Below, one piece after another: positions 1 to 9,254 of a stretch of 64,000 nt of DNA. Numbering within the stretch: the stretch's first letter is position 1; each line of letters begins with the position of its first letter. The notes beneath the pieces were generated by a model. That model saw nothing but the letters and a program-made list of their open reading frames with translations. It had not been told where the DNA came from and did no database searches. The DNA comes from Bacteroidota bacterium (GTDB lineage: Bacteria; Bacteroidota; Bacteroidia; Flavobacteriales; Flavobacteriaceae). A program made the translations under genes and the position numbers. The DNA lies in assembly GCA_027620655.1 (NCBI GenBank), contig JAQCDS010000004.1, positions 62,001-126,000 on the forward strand, in the 5' to 3' direction.

Positions 1-405
1 GGCGGCCAATCCTGCCATAGCATCGGGCATTACATCTTCATCATGAGACATCAATTGAATCATCACTTGTGTTTCTGAGTGATAATCTTTTGGAAATAAG
101 GGACGCAGTACGCGGTCTACTAAGCGCATTGTTAGGATTTCTCCATCACTTGGTCGTGCTTCACGCTTAAAAAAACCACCTGGATAGCGACCAGCTGCTG
201 CAAATTTTTCGCGATAATCTACCGTTAACGGTAAAAAATCAACATCGGCTGCTTTGTAGTTGGATACAACAGTACAAAGCAACATACATTTTCCGGATTG
301 TACTACAACAGAGCCATGGGCTTGTTTAGCCAATTTTCCGGTTTCGATAGAAATTTCTCTTCCATCGCCAAGGTCTATGACCTCTCTAAAAACTTTTGGA
401 ATCAT
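1..405 (-). CDS. pnp: Polyribonucleotide nucleotidyltransferase, N-terminal part (gene runs off the left edge)
   Basis: Reverse-strand reading from ATG at 405 gives [47 protein letters not shown]..., typical PNPase N-terminus; directly downstream of rpsO as in the classic rpsO-pnp arrangement. Confidence 0.93.
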   Translation of the reverse strand, partial: MIPKVFREVIDLGDGREISIETGKLAKQAHGSVVVQSGKCMLLCTVVSNYKAADVDFLPLTVDYREKFAAAGRYPGGFFKREARPSDGEILTMRLVDRVLRPLFPKDYHSETQVMIQLMSHDEDVMPDAMAGLAA

Positions 406-513
406 ATTTTTTAATTCTAATTAAACATTGGTGTTGTGTTGTTGTTGTGTGGTTGTGACCAATGAAAAACTTTAATTAGCTTCTTCTATAAGTTGTGTAA
501 AAATACACATAAA

Positions 514-541
514 AACAAAAAAGAGGTATAAACCTCTTTTT
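514..541 (-). terminator. Intrinsic terminator downstream of rpsO
   Basis: AAAGAGGT-ATAA-ACCTCTTT hairpin flanked by A-rich/T-rich runs, immediately 3' of rpsO. Confidence 0.7.
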
Positions 542-547
542 GAATAT

Positions 548-817
548 TTATTTTCTTAATCCTAGCTCTTTTACAATCGCACGGTATCTAAGGATGTCTT
601 TATTTTTAAGATAATCCAAAAGAGAACGACGTTTTCCTACTAGCTTTACTAATGAACGCTCGGTATTAAAATCTTTTCGATTTTGCTTTAGGTGTTCTGT
701 TAAGTGATTAATTCGGTGTGTAAATAATGCAATTTGACCTTCGGCAGAACCGGTGTCTTTGGCATCTTTTCCGTGTTTTGTAAAGATTTCCTCTTTAATT
801 TCTTTTGTTAAGTACAT
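548..817 (-). CDS. rpsO: 30S ribosomal protein S15
   Basis: 89 aa; GSAEGQIALFTHRINHLTEHLK...RRSLLDYLKNKD...Y signature of S15. Confidence 0.98.
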   Translation of the reverse strand: MYLTKEIKEEIFTKHGKDAKDTGSAEGQIALFTHRINHLTEHLKQNRKDFNTERSLVKLVGKRRSLLDYLKNKDILRYRAIVKELGLRK

Positions 818-918
818 TCCAATATTTGTTTAAATAATTTTTATGCAATGATTATGACGCTCATAATCAGGCGGCAAATATAAGAAAATTGATTAATAAA
901 AGAATAATTTTATAGAAA

Positions 919-1776
919 TTATGCTCTTAACGGCTGATTTAAAATCAAATCAATGTATTGATTAACTTTATCTTTAAGTTGACTACGGTGTGTAATAAAA
1001 TCCAAAAAGCCATGTTCTAAAACAAATTCTGCAGTTTGAAATCCATCTGGAAGTTCTTTTCCAGTCGTATCACGAACAACACGTGGACCAGCAAAACCAA
1101 TAAGTGCTCCGGGTTCACTGATGTTGATATCACCCAACATGGCAAAAGAAGCGGTTGTTCCTCCAGTTGTTGGATCAGTACATAACGAAATATATGGAAT
1201 GCCAGCATCGGCTAGTTGTGCCAATTTTGCTGAGGTTTTTGCCAGTTGCATTAGCGAAAGTGCGGCCTCCATCATGCGTGCCCCTCCAGATTTAGAAATA
1301 ATCATAAAAGGCAGTTTTTTATTGAGGGCATAGTCTGCTGCACGTGCAATTTTTTCACCAACAACACTTCCCATTGATCCTCCAATAAAACTAAAATCCA
1401 TACATGCTACCACTAAGTCTTTGCCTTTTGATTTGCCCACAGCTGTTCGTACAGCGTCTTTAAGTTTGGTTTTATCTTGAGCGGCTTTCAAGCGATCGGT
1501 GTATGTTTTTTTATCAGTAAATTTAAGTGGGTCTTTAGAGGTTATTTTAGAATCTAATTCCTTGAATTTGTTATCGTCAAACAAAATTTGGAAATATTCT
1601 GCACTTCCAATGCGTACATGATATCCATCTTCTGGACTTACAAAGAAATTTCTTTCTAATTCTTCAGTTTCAACGATTTTTCCAGTTGGAGATTTGTACC
1701 ATAATCCTTTTGGGGTATCGCGTTTTGCCTCTGTTGGAGTTTGAATTCCTTTATCTGTTCTTTTGAACCACGCCAT
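919..1776 (-). CDS. accD: Acetyl-CoA carboxylase carboxyltransferase subunit beta
   Basis: 285 aa; [42 protein letters not shown] motifs of AccD. Confidence 0.96.
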   Translation of the reverse strand: MAWFKRTDKGIQTPTEAKRDTPKGLWYKSPTGKIVETEELERNFFVSPEDGYHVRIGSAEYFQILFDDNKFKELDSKITSKDPLKFTDKKTYTDRLKAAQDKTKLKDAVRTAVGKSKGKDLVVACMDFSFIGGSMGSVVGEKIARAADYALNKKLPFMIISKSGGARMMEAALSLMQLAKTSAKLAQLADAGIPYISLCTDPTTGGTTASFAMLGDINISEPGALIGFAGPRVVRDTTGKELPDGFQTAEFVLEHGFLDFITHRSQLKDKVNQYIDLILNQPLRA

Positions 1777-1803
1777 TTTTGTCTAATTGATTAGAATAAA
1801 ATA

Positions 1804-1811
1804 CAAAACTA
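1804..1811 (-). promoter_or_regulatory. Candidate Bacteroidetes -7 element (TAGTTTTG on minus strand) for accD
   Basis: CAAAACTA on plus strand, 28 nt upstream of accD ATG; matches TAnnTTTG. Confidence 0.4.
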
Positions 1812-1820
1812 ACAATTTTT

Positions 1821-2888
1821 TTACAATGTATTTACGTTATTAAGATCCTCAAAAGCTTTTTTTAGACGTGCTACAAAAGCATTTTCGCCTTGTCTTAACC
1901 ATCGTCTTGGGTCGTAGTATTTTTTATTTGGAACATCTTCGCCATCTGGGTTGCCAATTTGAGAAGCCAAATAGTCTGCATTAGCTTTAAAATCATCTCG
2001 AACGCCACTCATAAATGCGTATTGCATATCTGTATCGATATTCATTTTGATAACGCCATAGCCGATGGATTCTCTTATTTCTTCAACTGTAGAACCAGAA
2101 CCACCATGAAAAACAAAGTCTATATGATTGGCAGGAACATTGTATTTTTTGGTAATAAATTCTTGAGAATTTTTTAGAATTTTTGGTGTCAATTTTACAT
2201 TTCCAGGTTTGTAAACACCATGAACATTTCCAAATGCTGCTGCAATCGTAAATTGATCACTTACTTTGCTTAGCTCTTCATAAGCATAAGCAACTTCTTC
2301 TGGTTGAGTATATAGTTTTGAAACATCAACATCGCTATTATCTACGCCATCTTCTTCGCCACCAGTTATACCTAGTTCAATTTCTAGGGTCATTCCCATT
2401 TTGGACATACGCTCCAAATAATGTTTACAGATTTCAATATTTTCTTCGAGTGGTTCTTCAGATAGATCAATCATGTGTGAGCTGAATAGTGATTTTCCAG
2501 TTTCTGCAAAATGTTTCTCACTTGCTTCCAACAAACCATCAATCCAAGGCAATAATTTTTTTGCACAATGATCGGTGTGAAGAATTACAGGAACGCCGTA
2601 GGCTTCTGCCATTTGATGAACATGTTTTGCTCCTGCAATTGATCCAGCAATAGCAGCTTTTTGATCTTCATTTGAAAGCCCTTTTCCAGCATTAAATTGT
2701 GCACCTCCGTTGGAAAATTGAATTATTACAGGTGCATTAAGAGCTTTTGCAGTTTCTAAAACACCATTAATTGTGTTAGATCCAATTACATTAACTGCTG
2801 GTAAAGCAAATCCTTTTTCTTTTGCTAGTTTAAAAATCTCTTGAACTTCGCGACCAGTAGCAACGCCTGGTTGAATTGAATGACTCAT
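1821..2888 (-). CDS. fbaA: Class II fructose-bisphosphate aldolase
   Basis: 355 aa; HTDHCAKKLLPWIDGLL and FVFHGGSGST motifs of class II FBA. Confidence 0.96.
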   Translation of the reverse strand: MSHSIQPGVATGREVQEIFKLAKEKGFALPAVNVIGSNTINGVLETAKALNAPVIIQFSNGGAQFNAGKGLSNEDQKAAIAGSIAGAKHVHQMAEAYGVPVILHTDHCAKKLLPWIDGLLEASEKHFAETGKSLFSSHMIDLSEEPLEENIEICKHYLERMSKMGMTLEIELGITGGEEDGVDNSDVDVSKLYTQPEEVAYAYEELSKVSDQFTIAAAFGNVHGVYKPGNVKLTPKILKNSQEFITKKYNVPANHIDFVFHGGSGSTVEEIRESIGYGVIKMNIDTDMQYAFMSGVRDDFKANADYLASQIGNPDGEDVPNKKYYDPRRWLRQGENAFVARLKKAFEDLNNVNTL

Positions 2889-2913
2889 AATAGTTGTTTT
2901 TTGTATTCGGGGT

Positions 2914-2921
2914 CAAAAGTA
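2914..2921 (-). promoter_or_regulatory. Candidate -7 element (TACTTTTG on minus strand) for fbaA
   Basis: CAAAAGTA on plus strand upstream of fbaA; matches TAnnTTTG. Confidence 0.4.
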
Positions 2922-3004
2922 CTAAAATTAATCACTATATGTTAAAATTTTAACATGACTTATGCCCTAATTTATACGAAAACGTTTGAGGATAACAAAG
3001 ACTT

Positions 3005-5563
3005 CTAAAACGGATAGTTTATGCCAAAGTTATAGACTGCATTACTAAAGTTGAAATCTTTAAACCAGCGGTTATTTATTGAATAAGTTGGGTTGTAAGC
3101 CTTAAAACCAGTATCAAGTCTAAGAATAAAAAATCCAAAGTCATATCGCAATCCAATTCCAGCACCCACAGCAATATCTTTGAGCGAATCAAAACTATCA
3201 AAAGTAGCTTTTGGATTTTCTACATCATCCAATACATTCCAAATATTTCCTGCATCTACAAAAAATGCGCCATTGAGGTTTCCAAATAAGTTATAGCGGT
3301 GTTCCAAACTGAATGCAATTTTAAGATTTGCTTCATTAAATTCATTATTGTTGTCTGAACTTCCAGGGCCAAGATTATAGGCAGTCCATGCACGGTTGTC
3401 GTTTGCACCACCTGCAAAAAAACTTTTTGAAAAAGGAATAGTTTTAGAATTACCTAGCGGTAGAGCTATTCCTACAAAACTTCTAAGCGCAAGAACATTA
3501 CTACGTCCCAAATTCCAGAGTTTAATGTAGTCAATATCTGTTTTTGCATATTGAGAAAATGCAACATCATTCACTTCAAACTCTCCATTTTCATTTTTTT
3601 TCAAATCTAATAAATCTGCAGCACCGTTGAGTAAATTACCTGCTAGCTCAAGTTTCAAGCGAAAAATTGAAAAGTTATTGTCGAAATTATTTTCTCGAGT
3701 ATCTTTGGTTAGAGTGAAATTACTAGCCAAAATAAAGTTGTTTTGAATCAGTCTATTCTTTCTCTCTCTAATATTTCTAACGATTTGATATTCAGATGGA
3801 TTGGAAGCAAGGAAATTAGCATCTGAACTTACAGTTTCTATAAAATCATCGGCTCTTGAAATATCAAGTGAACTTGATCCATCTGGATTAGAAATAAGAT
3901 ATTCGGTTGGGGTAGGGTAACTGTCAATTGCAATAGTTTCCAGTCGATTAAAAGAATTTTGGTAGACATTAAAGTAATTTCCAGGATTTAGATTTCTTAC
4001 ATATTGTAAGTTCAAAAGATCGAGGGTGTTGGTGGTTGTCTTTTTAGTAAACCAATTGTAGCTGAGTCGTCCATTGAGTGTTCGTTTGTCCAATCCAATA
4101 TTTTTTTGACTTGTAAATCCGGTACTCAACTGTGTTGTTGGAGACATGTATTTTGGAATGATTTTTTCAGTATTGAACGGAAAAAATAACCTTGGAATAT
4201 TAAGTTTTATATCGGCTCCAAGTTCATTAATATCAAAAAATTGATCTTCGGATTTTGCCCCATCTTTTGAAGCTCCAATAGCTCCCAAAGCAGAGATTTC
4301 CAGTGTTTCTGCACCTCTAAAAATATTTCTAATCACCAAACCTGTAGAAAAAGAAAATCCAATTTTTTGAATATTACTTTGTGAAACATTGACATCAAAA
4401 CCCAATCCATATTTTTTTCTAGGATTGAGATAAATATTTGCAGTAAGTGTTGTGTCCAAAACGTTTTCAACGTATTCAATATTTGGGTATTTAAAGGCAT
4501 TGAGTTGACTTAAATAACTGTAGGTTCGTGTTTTATCAAGGTCGCTATACAAATCTCCTTGATTTATTAAAACAGCATTTGTAATTGCTTTTGGTCGGTA
4601 TTTTAAAGCATCGTAATTGTAAAAATTGAAATTATTGAACGTAGCTGATATTTTTGGAGTTGAATTATTCCGATTTTTAAAAGTCGCATCCGTAAAAATA
4701 TTAACTTCCTTTATACGATATATTTTGAAAGGTTCTCGAGTTGTAGAGTCTTGTGTTCTAATGACTCTATTGGGGATATTTATTTTAACATCAACATTAT
4801 GGTTTGTATTGATGGTGTCATTTTCGAAACTTACATAATCTTGAGAAAAATGATAAACCCCAGAGTTTCTAAAGTGACTCGTGAGTCGATTGCGTTCTTC
4901 TTTAAAGTTTACGATGTCAAATTGTTTTTCTTTTTTTATAGCCGATTCTGTTTTTATTTTTTCATAAAGTGTATCCAAAATTGGCGTTTCAATTTCCTTA
5001 GTTATATTACGAATATTATAAGGAATTCCGGTTTCAATAGTATAACTCAAAGTTGCACGCTTGTTGCCCAAAGTGTCAACAGTGTAATCAATTTTTCTAT
5101 CAAACCATCCTTTTGAAAAATAATACCGTTCAAGATTGAGCTTCGTTTTTTTAATTTTCAAACTATCCAATATAGTGGGAGCTTCTCCAGTTTTTTTTAA
5201 CCAACCATTAAAACCTAATGAAGATTTTTTTATTTGGTTTAGTTGTTTTTTTGAAAATTTATTGATGAGTCGTTGTTTGCGTTTTGGACGTTTATTCAGC
5301 CATGTTTCAAAAATAGAGTCTTTGTTGTCGCGCGCTAAGTTATAAATATGAAGTCTTAGAGGAATCCCTAAAATTGTAGTATTTTTATTTTGAAACGAGA
5401 GTTTAGAAAGCGCCTCCGATGTATTGGGTTTTCCATTTACAATAAAAGAGTTTTCTACCAACAAATAATCATTATCGGCAACTCTTTTTACGGCATTACA
5501 ACCGCTGCAAATGTATGCGAGCACACAAATAAAAAATATTTTTTTAAGCGAATCCTTCAACAA
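3005..5563 (-). CDS. BamA/TamA-family outer membrane lipoprotein (TamL-like, surface antigen D15 domain)
   Basis: 852 aa; N-terminal lipobox-like CSGC, C-terminal beta-barrel with FFAGGANDNRAWTAYNLGPGSS and terminal aromatic residue; neighbour of a SpoU methyltransferase. Confidence 0.85.
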   Translation of the reverse strand: MLKDSLKKIFFICVLAYICSGCNAVKRVADNDYLLVENSFIVNGKPNTSEALSKLSFQNKNTTILGIPLRLHIYNLARDNKDSIFETWLNKRPKRKQRLINKFSKKQLNQIKKSSLGFNGWLKKTGEAPTILDSLKIKKTKLNLERYYFSKGWFDRKIDYTVDTLGNKRATLSYTIETGIPYNIRNITKEIETPILDTLYEKIKTESAIKKEKQFDIVNFKEERNRLTSHFRNSGVYHFSQDYVSFENDTINTNHNVDVKINIPNRVIRTQDSTTREPFKIYRIKEVNIFTDATFKNRNNSTPKISATFNNFNFYNYDALKYRPKAITNAVLINQGDLYSDLDKTRTYSYLSQLNAFKYPNIEYVENVLDTTLTANIYLNPRKKYGLGFDVNVSQSNIQKIGFSFSTGLVIRNIFRGAETLEISALGAIGASKDGAKSEDQFFDINELGADIKLNIPRLFFPFNTEKIIPKYMSPTTQLSTGFTSQKNIGLDKRTLNGRLSYNWFTKKTTTNTLDLLNLQYVRNLNPGNYFNVYQNSFNRLETIAIDSYPTPTEYLISNPDGSSSLDISRADDFIETVSSDANFLASNPSEYQIVRNIRERKNRLIQNNFILASNFTLTKDTRENNFDNNFSIFRLKLELAGNLLNGAADLLDLKKNENGEFEVNDVAFSQYAKTDIDYIKLWNLGRSNVLALRSFVGIALPLGNSKTIPFSKSFFAGGANDNRAWTAYNLGPGSSDNNNEFNEANLKIAFSLEHRYNLFGNLNGAFFVDAGNIWNVLDDVENPKATFDSFDSLKDIAVGAGIGLRYDFGFFILRLDTGFKAYNPTYSINNRWFKDFNFSNAVYNFGINYPF

Positions 5564-5624
5564 GACATAAATAAGATTTAGATTTATACTCTAAATGAAT
5601 TTAAATCAAATGTACATTTTTTAG

Positions 5625-6356
5625 ATGTTAACTAAAAACCAATTAAAGCTAATCCTTAGTTTGAGTAAAAAAAAGTATCGTACTCAAGAACAATTGTTTG
5701 TGGCAGAAGGTGTTAAGGTCGTTAGAGAATTTTTAGATTCTGATTACGTGCTTTTAGAAATCTTTTCAACAGACCTTAAATATGCAGAATTTACAGACGC
5801 TTTTATTCATATTTCTGACAATGAGCTTTCAAAAATAAGTACACTAACAACACCCAACAACGTTTTAGCAACTTTTCGAATCCCTGAGTCAAATCCGATT
5901 GATTTTAATAATTTGATTTTAGCACTTGATGATTTGAACAATCCAGGGAATTTGGGAACGATTATTCGATTATGTGATTGGTTTGGTATAAAAGATTTAG
6001 TCTGTAGCCTTTCAACCGTGGACTGCTACAATCCAAAAGTTGTGCAAGCTGCTATGGGGTCTCACACAAGAGTAAATATTACATATATTGACTTAGAGTC
6101 CGTTTTGTCAAAAGCACAAAATACGATTGGAACATTTATGCAAGGGCATTCAATTTATGAAGTAAACCTCCCAAATTCTGGTATTTTGGTCTTGGGGAAT
6201 GAAGCCAACGGAATTTCAAAAAAGGTAGCATCATTGCTAAAAACAAAACTTACAATTCCAAGATTTGGTCCACTCAAAAAAACAGAAAGCTTGAATGTTG
6301 CCAATGCGGCATCAATTATTTTAAGTGAATTTAGAAGGCAGTCTATTGAAAAGTAA
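5625..6356 (+). CDS. TrmH/SpoU-family RNA 2'-O-methyltransferase
   Basis: 243 aa; LDDLNNPGNLGTIIRLCDWFG, LVLGNEANGIS, LNVANAASIILSE motifs of SPOUT methylases. Confidence 0.93.
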   Translation: MLTKNQLKLILSLSKKKYRTQEQLFVAEGVKVVREFLDSDYVLLEIFSTDLKYAEFTDAFIHISDNELSKISTLTTPNNVLATFRIPESNPIDFNNLILALDDLNNPGNLGTIIRLCDWFGIKDLVCSLSTVDCYNPKVVQAAMGSHTRVNITYIDLESVLSKAQNTIGTFMQGHSIYEVNLPNSGILVLGNEANGISKKVASLLKTKLTIPRFGPLKKTESLNVANAASIILSEFRRQSIEK

Positions 6357-7062
6357 AGTTGATGAAAAACCCACGGGTTTGCATCTGTTCAATGTTGCTT
6401 GTCCAAGGGCTATTAGGCTCAAAATCTTTTACGTGTTCGTCTTTTAATGAGAAAATTCCTCGAATTGAAGGTGTAAATTTAAACCATGTAAAATAGATGT
6501 CAATTCCAAGACCTAATTCATAAAATAGATTGTTTTTTATCATTCTAAAATTACCCTTACTATTATCATCAGGATTATCTTGATTACTCGATAAATTCAG
6601 AGCCGTTGAAACTCCACCAACAATAAATGGTTTAATGTTGTTTACCCGTTTCGTAGAGATTTTTATGAGTAATGGAAGATGTATATATGTTGAACGCAAT
6701 TCGCGTTCGAGATCTTTTTCTACATAAGATATCCCATCAAAATAGGTCCTACTATAACTTAACGTTCTGTTGGACATGACCAGACCAGGTTCAAAGCGAA
6801 CATCAAAATAATCGTTAATTCTAATATTACCAATTAGGCCAACGTTAAAACCAACAGCTTTTAGCACCTGAATATCTTTTACATTTTTATTGTAATCAAT
6901 ATTAAAATCATATAGATTGAATCCTAAATAATAGCCATACGATAGTCGAGGCTTATCAAAATTTTCATTATTTAGTAGGCGCTCTTTTGTAAAGAGTTGT
7001 GCCTCAGACTGAAATCCAACAAGGCTAATTAACAGTATAGAAAAAAGAAATTTTATTTTCAT
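6343..7062 (-). CDS. porT: PorT-family outer membrane beta-barrel protein (type IX secretion-associated)
   Basis: 239 aa; signal peptide, LFTKERLLNNENFDKPRLSYGYYLGFN...; location next to ubiE as commonly seen in Flavobacteriia. Confidence 0.75.
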   Translation of the reverse strand: MKIKFLFSILLISLVGFQSEAQLFTKERLLNNENFDKPRLSYGYYLGFNLYDFNIDYNKNVKDIQVLKAVGFNVGLIGNIRINDYFDVRFEPGLVMSNRTLSYSRTYFDGISYVEKDLERELRSTYIHLPLLIKISTKRVNNIKPFIVGGVSTALNLSSNQDNPDDNSKGNFRMIKNNLFYELGLGIDIYFTWFKFTPSIRGIFSLKDEHVKDFEPNSPWTSNIEQMQTRGFFINFTFQ

Positions 7063-7790
7063 TTTTTTGAAGCAGTGTAAATTGTAGCAACTCCAAATGT
7101 TTGAGGTAGCGCTTTTGTAGATATAAACCCTATTTTCTTTAAAATATTGTTGAATGCATCGCCATATGGGAATTTTGCTGCTGATGAACTCAAATAGCTG
7201 TACGCTTTTTTGTCTCTAGAGAATAGTTTTCCAATGGCCGGCAATAATATTTTGGTGTATAAGAAATACCCCTGTCTGAAAGGAAATTTTGTAGGAACAG
7301 AAGTTTCAAGCACCACAAATATTCCATTAGGTTTCAAAACTCTCAAAATTTCTTTTAATCCAACTTCTAAGTGTTCAAAATTACGGACCCCGAATGCTAC
7401 CGTAATAGCATCAAAGCTATTGTCATCAAAAGGGAGGTTTTCGGAATCACCAACAACCATTTCGATGGTATTATTTAATTTTTTTGCATTAATTTTTTTT
7501 CGACCTACGTCCAACATCCCTTCGCTGATATCCAAACCAATTATTTTTTTTGCTGAAGTTTGAGTCAAATTAATCGCCAAATCGCCAGTACCAGTAGCAA
7601 TATCCAAAACCGATTCAGGGTTTTTTTCCGCAACAAGTTGTACAACTTTCTTACGCCATTTGATATCAATTCCAAATGAAATTACACGGTTTAAACCATC
7701 GTATTCTTCGGAAATGTTATCAAACATTTTGGTAATTTGTTCCTTTTTTGAAAGTGAACTATTTTTATAAGGTGTTATCTTTTTGGACAT
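7059..7790 (-). CDS. ubiE: Bifunctional demethylmenaquinone methyltransferase/ubiquinone methyltransferase
   Basis: 243 aa; VLDIATGTGDLAI, GLDISEGMLDVGRKK, ITVAFGVRNFE motifs. Confidence 0.95.
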   Translation of the reverse strand: MSKKITPYKNSSLSKKEQITKMFDNISEEYDGLNRVISFGIDIKWRKKVVQLVAEKNPESVLDIATGTGDLAINLTQTSAKKIIGLDISEGMLDVGRKKINAKKLNNTIEMVVGDSENLPFDDNSFDAITVAFGVRNFEHLEVGLKEILRVLKPNGIFVVLETSVPTKFPFRQGYFLYTKILLPAIGKLFSRDKKAYSYLSSSAAKFPYGDAFNNILKKIGFISTKALPQTFGVATIYTASKK

Positions 7791-7864
7791 TTGAACAAAT
7801 TAAAAATGAATTGTTTTTGCCATGCAAAGAAATGCAATTCATAGACAATTCCCTAAAAATAACT

Positions 7865-7872
7865 TATATTTG
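7865..7872 (+). promoter_or_regulatory. Candidate -7 element (TATATTTG) for trkAH
   Basis: TAnnTTTG match 24 nt upstream of trkA ATG. Confidence 0.45.
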
Positions 7873-7895
7873 CACTGCTCTTTAATTGATAATTA

Positions 7896-9245
7896 ATGAA
7901 GATTATTATAGCCGGCGCAGGAGAAGTCGGATTTCACTTGGCAAAACTTTTGTCGTATGAGTCTCAAGAAATTACACTAATTGATTTAGACAAAGAACGC
8001 CTTACATATGCAGAAACGCATTTGGATATCAAGGTGGTCAAAGGAGATATTACTTCTATTTCTGTGCTAAAAGAATCCAATATTATCAATGTAGATTTAT
8101 TTGTTTCTGTAACCTCATCTCAAACGTCCAATATAACTTCTTGTGTATTGGCCAAACAACTGGGTGCAAAACGTACTATTGCACGTATTTCAAATACAGA
8201 ATTTATTGATTACAAAGACGAAATTGGTTTTGAAACACTAGGAATAGATGAACTTATTTCTCCTGAATCTTTGGCGGCTTCAGAAATTGAATTGCTTTTG
8301 AGTCAGTCTGTTTTCAATGACACCTACGAATTTGAGGATGGGGCATTAACAATGTTGGGGTTAACACTTTCAGCAGATGCAAAAATTATTAATAAGTCTG
8401 TAAAATTAGCAGCACAACTACTTTCTGATATACATTTTATTCCAATAGCAATACAACGATTTGGGTCACATGTCACCATAATTCCAAGAGGTGACACCAT
8501 CTTTAATGAGGGTGACCGAGTGGTGTTTATTACTTCAAAAGATGGTGATGAGGAATTATGTAGACTTATTGGAAAGCGAAAAAAACAAATTAAGGATGTT
8601 ATGATTCTTGGGGGTGGACAAATTGGTTCGATGACCGCTAATGAATTAGCAAAAAGTAATTTTAATGTAAAAGTTGTTGAAAAATCTAAAGATCGTGCTA
8701 TTGAATTGGCCGATCAACTTTCAGATGCCCTTGTAATTAATGGAGATGGAAGAAATGTTGATGTTTTAGATGAAGAAAATTTTAGTAATATGGATGCCTT
8801 TATTTCTGTTACTGGAAATTCTGAAACGAATATCATGTCTTGTTTAGTAGCCAAATCAAAAGGGGTGAAAAAGACTATAGCACTTGTAGAAAACATGGAC
8901 TATTTTGCCTTATCTCATTCCATTGGAGTAGACACACTAATAAATAAAAAATTATTGGCTGCCAATAGTATATTTAGGTATGTTCGTAAGGGCGATGTTG
9001 TGGCAATGACCAAACTTACAAACATGGAGGCAGAACTGTTAGAATTTATCGTAAAACCAACATCAAAAATTTGTCATCAATACATCAAAGAAATTGATTT
9101 TCCAAGAGCGGCCATTATTGGTGGTGTCATTAGAAACGAAGAAGGAAATATTGCCTTGGGAGATTTTAAAATTGAACCTGGTGACCGTGTGGTTGTTTGT
9201 TGTCTTCCAAAAGCTATCAAAAAAGTAGAAAGCCTTTTCTTCTAA
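7896..9245 (+). CDS. trkA: Trk system potassium transporter TrkA
   Basis: 449 aa; duplicated NAD-binding motifs IIAGAGEVGFHLAKLL and ILGGGQIGSMTANELA plus TrkA-C domains. Confidence 0.96.
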   Translation: MKIIIAGAGEVGFHLAKLLSYESQEITLIDLDKERLTYAETHLDIKVVKGDITSISVLKESNIINVDLFVSVTSSQTSNITSCVLAKQLGAKRTIARISNTEFIDYKDEIGFETLGIDELISPESLAASEIELLLSQSVFNDTYEFEDGALTMLGLTLSADAKIINKSVKLAAQLLSDIHFIPIAIQRFGSHVTIIPRGDTIFNEGDRVVFITSKDGDEELCRLIGKRKKQIKDVMILGGGQIGSMTANELAKSNFNVKVVEKSKDRAIELADQLSDALVINGDGRNVDVLDEENFSNMDAFISVTGNSETNIMSCLVAKSKGVKKTIALVENMDYFALSHSIGVDTLINKKLLAANSIFRYVRKGDVVAMTKLTNMEAELLEFIVKPTSKICHQYIKEIDFPRAAIIGGVIRNEEGNIALGDFKIEPGDRVVVCCLPKAIKKVESLFF

Positions 9246-9254
9246 GCAGTTAAC

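Noticed and set aside
430-456. Low-complexity TTGTTGTGTTGTTGTTGTG tract upstream of pnp
   Set aside because: Short imperfect simple repeat; no evidence of function beyond leader sequence.
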